Of a stretch of 64,000 bases of DNA, positions 1 through 10,268 are shown piece by piece (the first letter of the stretch is position 1; each line of letters opens with the position of its first letter). Below the pieces are notes generated by a model. That model was not told the DNA's origin. It saw only the letters and a list, made by a program, of their open reading frames with translations, and made no database searches. The translations under genes and the position numbers were made by a program. Where the stretch lies: positions 24,623-88,622 of the forward strand of contig JAKSLM010000008.1 in assembly GCA_024401225.1 (NCBI GenBank), given 5' to 3'. This DNA comes from Bacteroidaceae bacterium (GTDB lineage: Bacteria > Bacteroidota > Bacteroidia > Bacteroidales > Bacteroidaceae).

Positions 1-1396
1 CTGCAGCACCAAAGGCGGTATTATCGGCAGACTTATACACATAGAAACCATTCTCCTTCAATGCAGCATCAATAGTCTTGTCGATCTCTGAACCGTCCTT
101 GATATCGTGCTCAAAGTATACCTCACTTAGGCCCTCAGCCTCAACCTCTGTCCAGTCGAGGATTGAAGCTGATACCGTTGCCGCAGTCTTGTTTACGGTA
201 ACCGTAAGCTTATAGTGTACACCTGATCTCATCTGGTGACCTTTACCATCTGGAACTTCAACATCACCATCAGCCCTTGTTCTTGGCTTAGCCTGTGCTA
301 CACCATTGTTGACATCCTCGGTTGCATTATCGAGCTCACCGCCCCATCCACCACTTACTTTGATGATATTCTCAGTGATAGGAATATTGTATGTATTGCC
401 ACCCATGTTTGTGATGGTAGCAAACGTATTGCCTACAGAGAGGACAGTAGGGACGATGATTGCCTGGAATTTACATGTATTAGCACTTGGCGAGAGTGAC
501 TGCATCTTGACGACATCCTTTACAGAACTTTCACAATCAAGTTTTGCAGTAGGAGCCTTTGCTGTACAAGTAGTACGAACCTGACTGAGCGTAACCTCAG
601 TACCACTGAAGTTGTAATCCGATGCAAAACCTTCGCCTGCCTTTACCTCAATTGTCACCTTACTCATAGCATGAGTGTAAGGGATGATGAGGCCATTACG
701 GAGAGTAGGTTCATGCTCATACTTAACTGGAATCTGCTCTGCAGACCACAGAAGGTCGCTCTTCGTGAATGCTTCCTCTGTAGATTGATCAAGTTGAACC
801 GACCAACCAAGTTTACCTGTAGACTCTTCAAGAACAGTAGATGGTGTTCCACCATTATAGCAATAACCATAGAAGCTCTGCAGATAATGATTATCAGTAC
901 GGAGATGAGTGGCATCACCCTCTTTACCTTGGCTGAAGTCATCCCAGTAGAGCGCATTAACAGTAGCATCACTTGTACTGGTATAACTTCCTGTCACGCC
1001 ATAAAGATTACTATCATCTGCAGTTAACGTAACATATTTATCCGCATCGAATGGGTATATGTCATCAATAACATTTTCCCAGGCCTGAAGACTTGGAGAT
1101 GAGAACGTAACCAAACGTGGAGCCTGGTCGGCAGTAACAGAAGTACGAACACCCGATGCAGTTCCATCCCATGTCACATGTCGCAGATAAACATGGAGTT
1201 TATCTCCGCTTGCAAACTCCTTATCTGCTGCACGCGTCTGAACCGCCTTGCTGTTTGCATCCAGCAGAGCAGTTACGGTGAGAGGCGACTTACCTTCTCC
1301 CGATAGCGTCTGTTTCGTATCAAGATCATTGTCCGAGCAAGCGGCTAAAGCAAGCACAGACAACAGAAGCAGTATCTTATTTATATTCATTCGCAT
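1..1396 (-). CDS. Fimbrillin-family lipoprotein (C-terminus outside window)
   Basis: This reading frame stays open from its start to the left edge, so the C-terminus is missing. The N-terminus MRMNINKILLLLSV leads to a lipobox LALAAC, predicting a lipoprotein exported to the outer membrane. About 465 codons are visible. A motif HAMSKVTIEVKAGEGF is followed by a strand-rich stretch containing QAIIVPTVLSVG and by SGVHYKLTVTVNKTAAT with SASILDW. This is the pattern that ends each Mfa-like fimbrillin domain in the genes upstream. The start codon overlaps the stop of the preceding beta-helix gene (TGATG), which implies translational coupling; an alternative ATG lies two codons downstream. By family it should be a fimbrial subunit or tip/adhesin component. 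Its exact role is not readable from sequence. Confidence 0.85.
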   Translation of the reverse strand, partial: MRMNINKILLLLSVLALAACSDNDLDTKQTLSGEGKSPLTVTALLDANSKAVQTRAADKEFASGDKLHVYLRHVTWDGTASGVRTSVTADQAPRLVTFSSPSLQAWENVIDDIYPFDADKYVTLTADDSNLYGVTGSYTSTSDATVNALYWDDFSQGKEGDATHLRTDNHYLQSFYGYCYNGGTPSTVLEESTGKLGWSVQLDQSTEEAFTKSDLLWSAEQIPVKYEHEPTLRNGLIIPYTHAMSKVTIEVKAGEGFASDYNFSGTEVTLSQVRTTCTAKAPTAKLDCESSVKDVVKMQSLSPSANTCKFQAIIVPTVLSVGNTFATITNMGGNTYNIPITENIIKVSGGWGGELDNATEDVNNGVAQAKPRTRADGDVEVPDGKGHQMRSGVHYKLTVTVNKTAATVSASILDWTEVEAEGLSEVYFEHDIKDGSEIDKTIDAALKENGFYVYKSADNTAFGAA

Positions 1397-4300
1397 CACT
1401 TGTTTACGTAAACCTTAATTGTTCTACCATCCTTTGTTCGCATTATATTCATGCCCTTCTGCAGGCCATCCTGCTTGCGTCCTTGCATGTCATATACTTC
1501 TTCGAATGTATCCAAGTCAATCATGTTATTATCAATGCCGGTAGCATCTTCACCTTCAATCCTTATCGCCAGTGTTCTACTCTTGGCTCCAGTTCCTGAT
1601 CCTGAATCAAGTTTGATATACGCACGGAACGCAGGAACTGTCAACTTTGCTGCAGCCTTATGGAAGGCATCGCCGTTGAGGTAATAAATTGATGTAAGCC
1701 CTTCTGTTATATCTGTGTTGGTGTAAGTACCAACCAAATTATTAGCAGGCTTTGGATAACCATTAGTTTCACCACCAGGGATAGTAGCGTTTGTACTTGC
1801 AATCTCAAAGCCCTGAGCTGCTTCAGTCAACTGGAATACGACAGGGGTACCTGCTTCAATGGTAGTTCCTGTTACTGGTGTAAGTATAAGCACTTCGGTT
1901 TGGATTTCACTAACCGCATAGAACGTCATATCAGTTTGTGTTGCCGAGAATGAGAATGGTAAGCAGAGCGTACCGAACTTTGTTCCGTTCACACCCATAC
2001 CGCTGCTACGTACATACTTGGCTGTTCCGATAGTATAGTCATCATCACGTACTATCCAATGGGTAGCATCGGTAATGACAATCTCGTTGATGAGGTAGAA
2101 CATACCATTGCTCTTTGGATTTGGTGCTACGGTATAACCTGAGGCACAAAGACTCTGCTCAATCGGCTTGCTGAAGTAGTCGCCCTGAACAAAATTCACC
2201 TTGTCAGTTGATACTATAGGATCCTCCTCAGTGCTGCTGAATGTACCATGAACCACACTTGGGGTGCAGTTCTCGCCATATATCTTCAGCGCATTAACCT
2301 TACCTGTGAATGTTCCACCATTGATAGTAACAGTACCACTATTTGCATATATAGCTATGGCTTTATCACTGATGATATTTCCACTTGTGATATTCAAAGT
2401 ACCAGCATTCTGCCAGTCGATTGCATTGCAATTAGCCGATGATACCACAGCCTTATCGTTAATGGTAAGTGCACCTGCAGTACCAGTAGCAGCAATTGCA
2501 GCAACAGCGGTCGATGCCGTATTGTACACCGCACCGGATATTGTAAGTGTTCCACCACTGAATGCAACGGTATTGCCTGTAGAAGAAGTGAAGCTTGATT
2601 TCTTGTCGGCAGTCACGGTTCCGCCGCTTACGTTAAGGCTCGAACCAGCAGCCTTCACTGTCATCTGATTCAAACTTACAGTTCCTCCTGATATGCTGAT
2701 ACCTTCACCTTGCTCGGCGATGATACCACCATCTTCGAGAGTCACACCACCACTTATTGCCAAGGTGCTTCCCGATGTCTGCTTACCGATGATAGAGTGG
2801 TCGTTCATTATCAGTTTCACAGCCTTATTGATGCCGACAGTTTCTGTCACGATGATATCATCAATAATCTTCACATCAGCACCAGCCAAAGCAGCAGTTA
2901 CCGCATCAGAGAGCTTCGCATATCTTTCTGCAAAATTGTTAGCGTTCTTGGTTTCTGCCACCATAACGATGTCGCCATTGAATACGGTCGCAGCAACCTG
3001 AGTATTCTCCGAATCCACAAGGTTGGCAATAACACCAGTAATCGTTGCAGCCGACTTGATATTAACCTTACCTACGCCTGGGAAATTTTCATTCTCAACG
3101 AGCGCAATAGCATAGCCATTGGTAGATGGGGCTGCGGCATTAGGAGTATGAGAAGTAGCACCTGCTGTAGCAGTAATTTTTGCACCAGCGTTAACAGTCA
3201 GATTACCACCCTTCATCTCAATACCACCAGTACCTTGGACGGTACCCTCGATAACGAGGTCACCACTCTGAGGATGATAGATGGCAATTGCACCGCTTGA
3301 AGAAACACTACCACCTGCAGCAACCTCAATCTTCTCACTCTGATCAGCACCCTTAATTGCATAGCCAGACGCAGCGATGCTTCCCTTCACGATGAGAGTC
3401 TCACGAGTCGTGGTACCTGACACTAAGATACCGTCTGATACCGTAGACTCAACCTTCACCTTATTATTAATAGTAAGCGAGACGTTTCTGTTGTCACCCG
3501 CGTCATCACCAAGCAGGATGACCGCAGGTGCAGCACTACTATTTACGCTTATAGTCTTTTCATCAGAACCAGAGTTATCAATAGTCACACTACCATCTGC
3601 CACTTGAATAGCAGCACAACCACTACCAGTAAGAGTATATCCAGCAAGGTCGAATGTGTAAGTCTTGTTCACATCCATCTTGAATGGCGAAGTCAATGTG
3701 AGGTCACCCAACAAGGCCACGGTACCATTCACAGGTACTATATCGATAGCCTCCTTCAATGTAAAGAACTTGACGCCATCGATTGCTGCAATGGTAGTCA
3801 AAGTTTGATCACCTTTTTTGACTGTTGGACTGAAACTTCCAATTGACGAATCCTGAAGCTGTGAAACAGCACCATTGATTATAGCACCATCAGCAATCGT
3901 CACAGCAGTAACGCCTGCCCCAGCACCATAACCAGCATTATTCTCCACGATAGCGATTGCATAACCACGTGTTGAGGTGCCGTCATTATTTTTAGTATGC
4001 GAAGGTGTGCCTGTAGCAGTAATCTCTGCACTGGATTTCACATCAAGTGTACCACCCTTCATCTCAATACCAGTAGAACCCGTAACCTTCGCACCACTTT
4101 CCACCGTAAGCGTACCAGCTTGTGGGTGATAGATGGCAGCATCGTCGGTAGTAGTGATTTCCGCAGTTGAACCTATGGTAATATTTGTTGAAGCAAGACC
4201 GTTTGTACCATTTCCTGAGATGGCAGAACGAATTTTCGTATCCACCTTACCATAAACGACAAGACTTTCAGTAGTGTTCTTACCGAAGATGGTAATACCA

Positions 4301-5646
4301 TAACATTCATCGGCAGAGATGGTAACACCATTTTTTACGGTCAGCGAAACTGCAGCATCACTCGCATCATCACTACCTACACGAATTACCGACTTATCGT
4401 TATTATCTATTGTAGGCACAGAGATAACACCACCAGCTTCCGTAGACTGAATGATTACGTCACCACTCTGGATGTGGAATGCACGCTTACCACTGCTGGT
4501 AATCCTATGGCCGTTAAGGGCCAACGTAAAGCCATTCGTGGTTGTTATGGTCGAAGTCAATGAACAATCTCCATAAAGGGTGATAGTGCTTCCTGCAGGT
4601 ATTCCCTCACGGAATGCCTCATTGAGCGACATGTACTGACCTATGATCTTATCGTCTTTAGTTACCTTTACAAGCATTTTAACATCACCTGTAAAATCTA
4701 TTGGAGAAGCACCTTCATGCTCAGAATCCTGCAATACGGCAATCTCACCATCGATCTTAGCATCCTTGCTGATATTTACAGTCGATACACCAGGATAACC
4801 TGCACCGCTCTCCACGATAGCGATAGCGTAACCTCGTGTAGATGGATCATCATTTTTTGCAGTATGAGTAGGAGCATCAGTAGCTTTAATCTCAGCGTCT
4901 GCCTCAACAACGAGTTTACCACCCTTCATCTCAATACCGCCAGCACCTGTTACCTTCGCACCACCTTTCACCGTAAGCGTACCTGCCTGTGGGTGATAGA
5001 TGGCAACCTCGTTGGTTGTAGTGATTTCTGCTTTCTCGCCTATGGTAATAGTTGTTGGAGCAAGACCAGCAGAACCATTACCTGAGACAGCAGAACGAAC
5101 CTTGGTTGCTATCTTACCATTAACGGTAAGCGTTGAAGCATTCGTGCCAAATACTGTCACACCGTAGCATAGGTCGGTCTTTATCGTTACATTCTCATCT
5201 ATCTCGAGTGAAGCCCCGTTTGCATTCTCATCTTTATCTCCCACACGGATTACGGAACTGTCGATATTATCGATAGAGTTTACAACCGAAATCGTGCCTC
5301 CCGCTACTGTAGACGTGATTGTCACACTACCGCTCTTTATCCAAAGTGCACGGCGACCAGTGGCAACGATGCTGTGTCCTGCCAAATCGAGAGTGATGGT
5401 TTTATTCGCATTAAGTTCGATGGTCTCGCCAAGATTAACGTCTTCGGTCAAAGCATAGTAAACCGTTGCATCAGCACCCTCAGTCAAAGCATTTATAAGC
5501 TTTTGTGCTGGAGTAAGAACTGGTTCAGGATCAGGTTCCCCTCCATCCTGAGCCCATGCCACAGTACTACATAGCATCATGCACAGCAGGAAGAATGCAC
5601 CCCTTATCATACCTATTTTATATATATACTTCTTCATTGTCATCAT
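1396..5646 (-). CDS. Large secreted repeat protein, likely parallel beta-helix adhesin
   Basis: The product has 1416 residues. A signal peptide ends near residue 32 (CSTVAWAQDGG) and there is no lipobox. Residues about 60-890 are three long imperfect repeats of roughly 270 residues. Each has a nucleating strand (TITLDLAGHSI / FTLALNGHRI / YTFDLAGYTL), a VIRVGD-like segment, AIYHPQAGTLTV, GIEMKGGKL, and TRGYAIAIVE. Residues about 890-1180 are a shorter glycine/serine/threonine-rich ladder (SGGTVTADKKSS, INGGTFTGKV) typical of right-handed beta-helices. The last 45 residues carry VYDMQGRKQDGLQKG and end TIKVYVNK, resembling short C-terminal sorting tails on Prevotella secreted proteins. That tail, and therefore type IX secretion, is inference. 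Its place between fimbrillin genes suggests a fimbria-associated adhesin. No catalytic residues were recognised. The first ATG was taken; MKKYIYK three codons later is also possible. Confidence 0.8.
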   Translation of the reverse strand: MMTMKKYIYKIGMIRGAFFLLCMMLCSTVAWAQDGGEPDPEPVLTPAQKLINALTEGADATVYYALTEDVNLGETIELNANKTITLDLAGHSIVATGRRALWIKSGSVTITSTVAGGTISVVNSIDNIDSSVIRVGDKDENANGASLEIDENVTIKTDLCYGVTVFGTNASTLTVNGKIATKVRSAVSGNGSAGLAPTTITIGEKAEITTTNEVAIYHPQAGTLTVKGGAKVTGAGGIEMKGGKLVVEADAEIKATDAPTHTAKNDDPSTRGYAIAIVESGAGYPGVSTVNISKDAKIDGEIAVLQDSEHEGASPIDFTGDVKMLVKVTKDDKIIGQYMSLNEAFREGIPAGSTITLYGDCSLTSTITTTNGFTLALNGHRITSSGKRAFHIQSGDVIIQSTEAGGVISVPTIDNNDKSVIRVGSDDASDAAVSLTVKNGVTISADECYGITIFGKNTTESLVVYGKVDTKIRSAISGNGTNGLASTNITIGSTAEITTTDDAAIYHPQAGTLTVESGAKVTGSTGIEMKGGTLDVKSSAEITATGTPSHTKNNDGTSTRGYAIAIVENNAGYGAGAGVTAVTIADGAIINGAVSQLQDSSIGSFSPTVKKGDQTLTTIAAIDGVKFFTLKEAIDIVPVNGTVALLGDLTLTSPFKMDVNKTYTFDLAGYTLTGSGCAAIQVADGSVTIDNSGSDEKTISVNSSAAPAVILLGDDAGDNRNVSLTINNKVKVESTVSDGILVSGTTTRETLIVKGSIAASGYAIKGADQSEKIEVAAGGSVSSSGAIAIYHPQSGDLVIEGTVQGTGGIEMKGGNLTVNAGAKITATAGATSHTPNAAAPSTNGYAIALVENENFPGVGKVNIKSAATITGVIANLVDSENTQVAATVFNGDIVMVAETKNANNFAERYAKLSDAVTAALAGADVKIIDDIIVTETVGINKAVKLIMNDHSIIGKQTSGSTLAISGGVTLEDGGIIAEQGEGISISGGTVSLNQMTVKAAGSSLNVSGGTVTADKKSSFTSSTGNTVAFSGGTLTISGAVYNTASTAVAAIAATGTAGALTINDKAVVSSANCNAIDWQNAGTLNITSGNIISDKAIAIYANSGTVTINGGTFTGKVNALKIYGENCTPSVVHGTFSSTEEDPIVSTDKVNFVQGDYFSKPIEQSLCASGYTVAPNPKSNGMFYLINEIVITDATHWIVRDDDYTIGTAKYVRSSGMGVNGTKFGTLCLPFSFSATQTDMTFYAVSEIQTEVLILTPVTGTTIEAGTPVVFQLTEAAQGFEIASTNATIPGGETNGYPKPANNLVGTYTNTDITEGLTSIYYLNGDAFHKAAAKLTVPAFRAYIKLDSGSGTGAKSRTLAIRIEGEDATGIDNNMIDLDTFEEVYDMQGRKQDGLQKGMNIMRTKDGRTIKVYVNK

Positions 5647-5681
5647 TGTGATGTTTGTTTTAACAACTCTTTCTTGAGGCT

Positions 5682-7793
5682 TTAGAACCAGATATTATCG
5701 CTCGCAGTAACTGGAATCCAATCCTTGATCGTTGCGGTGACTTGAATATCGGTCTTGTTAAGAGTTAAGGTGTAGATATAGACTTTACCTGGTTTCCATT
5801 CATCTATAAGACCTGCAGGATTTGATCCTTCTACTACACTTATATTCTTAATGCCAAGTTTCGTTTCATACACATCCTCTGAGGAACCACTACCCAGAGT
5901 GATTCTAAATTTCAGGTCATCTGTTGTATTTGACAAACTCTGAGGAATAATAGCACTTCTATAATTTGCATAGCTGTTCGTCTCTGGATTTGTAATTGAA
6001 TTATCATTTGCCATCGGGTGAATACCAGGAGTCTTTCCAGCAAAATCGGATGAACCGTCCGAAAGCTTTATCTCACCATCATTATATATGTTGAGAATCT
6101 CAACCTTGGTATTAGCATCGAATGTTACCGCAGCATCACCAGTTGAAGTTTCAAGCTTTACAATCACCTGCGACATTGCATACTGGAAATTCATTCGAAT
6201 TAGACCTTTGTTTTCAACATTTCCACCATCAGTTGCGCAAATACCATCTACATCGTGAGAGCCCTTACAATGTTCGTCAGGCGAACCATCATCTTTACGA
6301 GGCATACCTATCATAAGTTCTGATGGATATTTACCTGTTGCATAAGCACTATTCGAAACTACGATTGAGTTTTCTTTTACTTGGCCAGATGTTGGACCAA
6401 CAGGGTTAGAACTAGCATCTACACTTCCCACTATTGGCCATATTCCACGGAAGAAATAGTGTGTATTGTGATTTGGCCAATAGAGTTGAGGATCTTGAGT
6501 GTATTTACTATCAGTATATGAAACCACAGAATGATCACCGGTTCCAAGATAAGAACCAGTTTTTGAGGTGCTTCTATAAAGGTCAAAACCTTTCGCAAAG
6601 TTTGTTCCTTCATGTCCATAGCACTGACTGAAGTCAATGATAGGCAACTCATTTGCTTCCGCGGCATCATACCAGTCCACTACAGTTGCAGTAACTTCGA
6701 TCTTTGTTTTGTTGACTGTCACGTTGAGAATATAATTCATACCCGACTTCATCACAGTCTCACTTCCCATAGCAGTAAGAAGGTTGTCCTTAGTCACGTA
6801 GTATATATTACCATCTGCAGTTATCTTTGCAATATAGTCATCTGCACCAGTACCAATGGATGAAATATCTCTTGTTGGGAATACTATAGCGGTACGTTTC
6901 ACACTTCCTGTTGACGTCCAGCTTTTAGGAGTATCACGATAGGTTGTGACATCCGTAACAGTACCAGCATCCGAAACGGCACCTGTTGTAACAATTACAT
7001 TTCCAGATGTTGGGAAACCATGCAATATTACGGTAGGTTCATTAACAAACTTACCACCATCAAAACCATCTCCAGCCGTAAGATTAACTGTCACCTGACT
7101 CATAACATGACGGAATTCAAGAAGTTTTCCTGATGCACGTTCATCAAACTTATATGTACCATCAGCACCGGTCTCACACACATTGTTCGAGATGATAAAG
7201 TCCTTTTTTGTCCATCCACCTGTTTGGTCAGCATCTACAGAAACAGACTGCTCTCCATTCCATGTTGTAATTGTAGGAGCTTCTGTAGTTGGATCATTGA
7301 AAGCCGCACCGTAGATGGTAAGACCCTTACTACGACCATCAGTACCATCGCTTACATTGCCGCCTTTGCTTGTATGCATGTTATTAGGATCTGCAGTGCC
7401 GTAGTCGTCCCAATACAGCTGTTCAGATGGTGTAAAGGTCACATTTTTGTGTGTATTTACCGACACATCCGCTCCAATTGAAGCAGTTGTCACCTTTTGA
7501 ATGTCCGAAGGAGAATGACCTTTCCAAGTTCCACTTACTTGCAATCTAAGTTTAATACCGGTATCAAGTAGTTTATGACCACCACCGTTAGTGGCGGTAC
7601 CATGATTGTCCTCAGAACCTGCTCTTGTTTGTGCACTACGACCAGGACCCACTCCCGCCTGCAATACGATAGGATTGTCCTCCTCACCTACTGTGTAGGT
7701 AGGTAGGGCGACATCTTCCTTGCATGAGGTGGCGAGGAGAGCGATAGCTGCTATATAATATATATAATGTGTAAGCTTCATTTGTTTTTGCAA
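5682..7793 (-). CDS. Two-domain fimbrillin-family lipoprotein
   Basis: The 703-residue lipoprotein has lipobox LLATSC near residue 24; the true start may be the Met at residue 5 (MKLTHYIYYIAAIALL). It contains two tandem Mfa-like fimbrillin domains. The first covers about residues 40-375, with HVMSQVTVNLTAGDGF and ending NKTKIEVTATVVDWYDA. The second covers about 380-700, with YAMSQVIVKLET and ending NKTDIQVTATIKDWIPV. A TRAGSEDN stretch after the lipobox resembles the arginine-containing propeptide region of P. gingivalis-type fimbrillins, which Arg-gingipain cleaves there; whether a comparable protease acts here is unknown. Neighbours on both sides are related fimbrial genes, with a 35-bp gap to the beta-helix gene. 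Most fimbrillins have one such unit, so this is an internal duplication. Confidence 0.85.
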   Translation of the reverse strand: MQKQMKLTHYIYYIAAIALLATSCKEDVALPTYTVGEEDNPIVLQAGVGPGRSAQTRAGSEDNHGTATNGGGHKLLDTGIKLRLQVSGTWKGHSPSDIQKVTTASIGADVSVNTHKNVTFTPSEQLYWDDYGTADPNNMHTSKGGNVSDGTDGRSKGLTIYGAAFNDPTTEAPTITTWNGEQSVSVDADQTGGWTKKDFIISNNVCETGADGTYKFDERASGKLLEFRHVMSQVTVNLTAGDGFDGGKFVNEPTVILHGFPTSGNVIVTTGAVSDAGTVTDVTTYRDTPKSWTSTGSVKRTAIVFPTRDISSIGTGADDYIAKITADGNIYYVTKDNLLTAMGSETVMKSGMNYILNVTVNKTKIEVTATVVDWYDAAEANELPIIDFSQCYGHEGTNFAKGFDLYRSTSKTGSYLGTGDHSVVSYTDSKYTQDPQLYWPNHNTHYFFRGIWPIVGSVDASSNPVGPTSGQVKENSIVVSNSAYATGKYPSELMIGMPRKDDGSPDEHCKGSHDVDGICATDGGNVENKGLIRMNFQYAMSQVIVKLETSTGDAAVTFDANTKVEILNIYNDGEIKLSDGSSDFAGKTPGIHPMANDNSITNPETNSYANYRSAIIPQSLSNTTDDLKFRITLGSGSSEDVYETKLGIKNISVVEGSNPAGLIDEWKPGKVYIYTLTLNKTDIQVTATIKDWIPVTASDNIWF

Positions 7794-7832
7794 ATACCTG
7801 TTGTGTTAAACTTCTTCTTTGCGTAGCTACAT

Positions 7833-10211
7833 TTATTGGATTACTACTGGTTGACTGGTTGTAGTGGTAACTGTCTTCCAATCAACAACGGTAGCTGTGA
7901 TACTTTCAATCTTAGACTTGCTAAGCACAAGGTTGTAAACATACTTTGTGCCAGGCTCCCATCTTCCTATAGTTGTATCACTACTTCCTGTTATTGTTAC
8001 TGGCAGAATACTTAAATCCTTAATCTCGTAAACATTACCATCGGAAAGGACTATCTTAATACCAACTTTGTCATTAGCATTGTCACCTCGACTCAAAGAT
8101 TGAGGAACAGTACGCCATGTAAATTTGGTATCAGACCTTGTGATTTCTTGACTTGACGTTATATCATCCCAGCCATTTACGAGACCTATACCAATCATAA
8201 GGTTTGCCTTATTAGCATAGTTGAGTAAGGATACGGTCGCATTTGTCAAATCCACATTATCGGCATCATTCCCATCATCCGTAGTTGTTGAGAGGTTAAT
8301 CTCAAGGTCGGTCATCATATGGAACTGGGTGATGTGGATGGTAGACTTAGTTGGACCTATAGCAGGATAGAGGTAATCGTCGTGGTTATAACCATTAGTT
8401 GCATTATACGTAATCTCATGAGTACTTTCGGAATGTTTTTCCTTAAAAGGAGCACCCCAGATGTAGTCATTATTACCAGTATCTGTATTATTAATTGCAC
8501 CACCAATCATAGTGAGGTAATTACTCTCACTATCGCCATCTTTGGTCAACTCCTGTATTGGCGAAACTGTTCGGAAATGATAGTAAGTGCTATTACTTGG
8601 CCAGTACCAACCCGTATTCTGAACTCCATTTCCCTTAGCAAGGTCAAAGTACTGTCCTGAGGTATTACTATAACCCTTCTCTACTCCACTAAGGCCAGCT
8701 GTCGTAGTCGAAGACTTAAACAAACGGGATGCCGCTGGTGACTCTACACTACTAGTACCAGCAGACGTTTCCATAGTAATTGTTAATGGGAGGGCATTGT
8801 CTGGATTAGCAGACGCTGTCACAGTCTTCCAATCTACAATCGAAGCAGTAATCTTATCTATAGCAGTCTTACCTACAGTAAGAGTAAATTCATAGTTGAT
8901 GCCAGCCTTGAGCTTTGTACCATCTGTTAGGTATTCTTCCTTAACATTACCAGTTGGATTATTATAACTATCCACACTCTGATTGTCAGTATTAGCCTTT
9001 ATAGCAGCTAACAAATCCTGCTTTGAAAGTTTGTACTCATTGCCATCAATAGTGAATACCATTGCTGTCTTGCTGGCAGCATCACTATCTCCGTTGAGGT
9101 CATTACCAGGGATGACAAATGCCATGAGTGTATAGTATGCATCACCTGTTGCAGTTGCATTGCAGATGGTTGTCCATTCGCCTGACTCTGGGGCATCTGA
9201 CCATGTACCTTTTTCCAGATCAAGGTATCCTTTCTTATTGAAACCTTGCATCTTGATGTTTGTATCAGTAGCGAATTTAAAGCTAGATACCAGAGGACTC
9301 ACAAAACCATTTCCCGGCTTGATAAGAACAGTAATCAGCGACATAGCACGATGAAATTCAATAACGCCGCTATCGAATTTGCCAGTTTCCTTATTGCTGA
9401 ACTTTAAGACATTGCCGCCTGTGATATTATTGCTATAGCATACATCATCCTTGTAGAGGACAGAAAGGAAGGTCTGCGTGCCATAACTTGCGCTGTGATC
9501 ACCAATAGTCCACTTTATCTTGTTACCGCTACCATCTTCAGCACCGATAGTATAACTTGAAGGGACACCAGACTTCCAAGTCTTAGGATCCGTAGTATCG
9601 ATCTCCTTCGTATTGCTTGCAATACCATCAATCTTCTGATTCCAAGGAGCTCCAAAAGGCAACACAGTTCCATTGATACAGAAACCGTATATACTCAACT
9701 TAGACTTGCGAGCATGAGCATCATCCCAATAGCGGGTAATACCATCCTTTGAATTTGATTCTATAGGATTTTTATTAACGGTTTCATTTGCAGGATTTAG
9801 ATAACCTTCTCCAGTGGTACCATCTTCCTTCTTGAATGTCTGCTTGACTACTTTTGTATCTTCATTGAAGCTGATTGTCGAATATGTAGGAGGAGTTGTT
9901 ACATTTTTTGGAGGAGTTCCACTACCATTTGCTAATCCATAGGTAACCGTATATTTCTTATCACTTGAATTATCCGCATTTTCACTCACCATCAACAGAT
10001 GCAGACGAGTGTCGTTTTCGAATGCAGTTACCTTTCCCTTACCATCTATGACAACAGCACGGGTGGAAGGTGCATTATCTCCAACCTTCAACTCAATTGG
10101 AGTCTTGTCAGCATCTGGTACGATAGGATTCAACACATCCTGATCGCTACATGCTGCTAATGCAGCACATAGCGAGAGGAAGAGCGTTGTATATTTCAAT
10201 TTATAAGTCAT
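7833..10211 (-). CDS. Two-domain fimbrillin-family lipoprotein
   Basis: The 792-residue product begins MTYKLKYTTLFLSLC with lipobox CAALAAC at about residue 21, then a TRAVV segment at about residue 51. Two fimbrillin domains follow. The first contains FHRAMSLITVLIKPGNGF and closes with GKTAIDKITASIVDWKTV near residue 450. The second contains HMMTDLEINLSTTTDD and closes with SKSKIESITATVVDWKTV near 775. Both domains have the segment RYWDDAHARKSKLSIYGF or its counterpart around WYWPSNSTYYHFR, which is also found in the next gene upstream. It is separated by 39 bp from the downstream two-domain fimbrillin and lies in the same operon. The second domain resembles that of the 857-residue paralogue more than that of the 703-residue one (read by eye). 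Confidence 0.85.
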   Translation of the reverse strand: MTYKLKYTTLFLSLCAALAACSDQDVLNPIVPDADKTPIELKVGDNAPSTRAVVIDGKGKVTAFENDTRLHLLMVSENADNSSDKKYTVTYGLANGSGTPPKNVTTPPTYSTISFNEDTKVVKQTFKKEDGTTGEGYLNPANETVNKNPIESNSKDGITRYWDDAHARKSKLSIYGFCINGTVLPFGAPWNQKIDGIASNTKEIDTTDPKTWKSGVPSSYTIGAEDGSGNKIKWTIGDHSASYGTQTFLSVLYKDDVCYSNNITGGNVLKFSNKETGKFDSGVIEFHRAMSLITVLIKPGNGFVSPLVSSFKFATDTNIKMQGFNKKGYLDLEKGTWSDAPESGEWTTICNATATGDAYYTLMAFVIPGNDLNGDSDAASKTAMVFTIDGNEYKLSKQDLLAAIKANTDNQSVDSYNNPTGNVKEEYLTDGTKLKAGINYEFTLTVGKTAIDKITASIVDWKTVTASANPDNALPLTITMETSAGTSSVESPAASRLFKSSTTTAGLSGVEKGYSNTSGQYFDLAKGNGVQNTGWYWPSNSTYYHFRTVSPIQELTKDGDSESNYLTMIGGAINNTDTGNNDYIWGAPFKEKHSESTHEITYNATNGYNHDDYLYPAIGPTKSTIHITQFHMMTDLEINLSTTTDDGNDADNVDLTNATVSLLNYANKANLMIGIGLVNGWDDITSSQEITRSDTKFTWRTVPQSLSRGDNANDKVGIKIVLSDGNVYEIKDLSILPVTITGSSDTTIGRWEPGTKYVYNLVLSKSKIESITATVVDWKTVTTTTSQPVVIQ

Positions 10212-10268
10212 TATTCAATTATTAGTTTCTTGAATACTGCAATGATACCTTAGATATCGAGATGAGGA

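Noticed and set aside
1451-5574. Plus-strand open frames opposite the beta-helix gene
   Set aside because: They are shadows of the repetitive minus-strand gene, without start signals or protein families.
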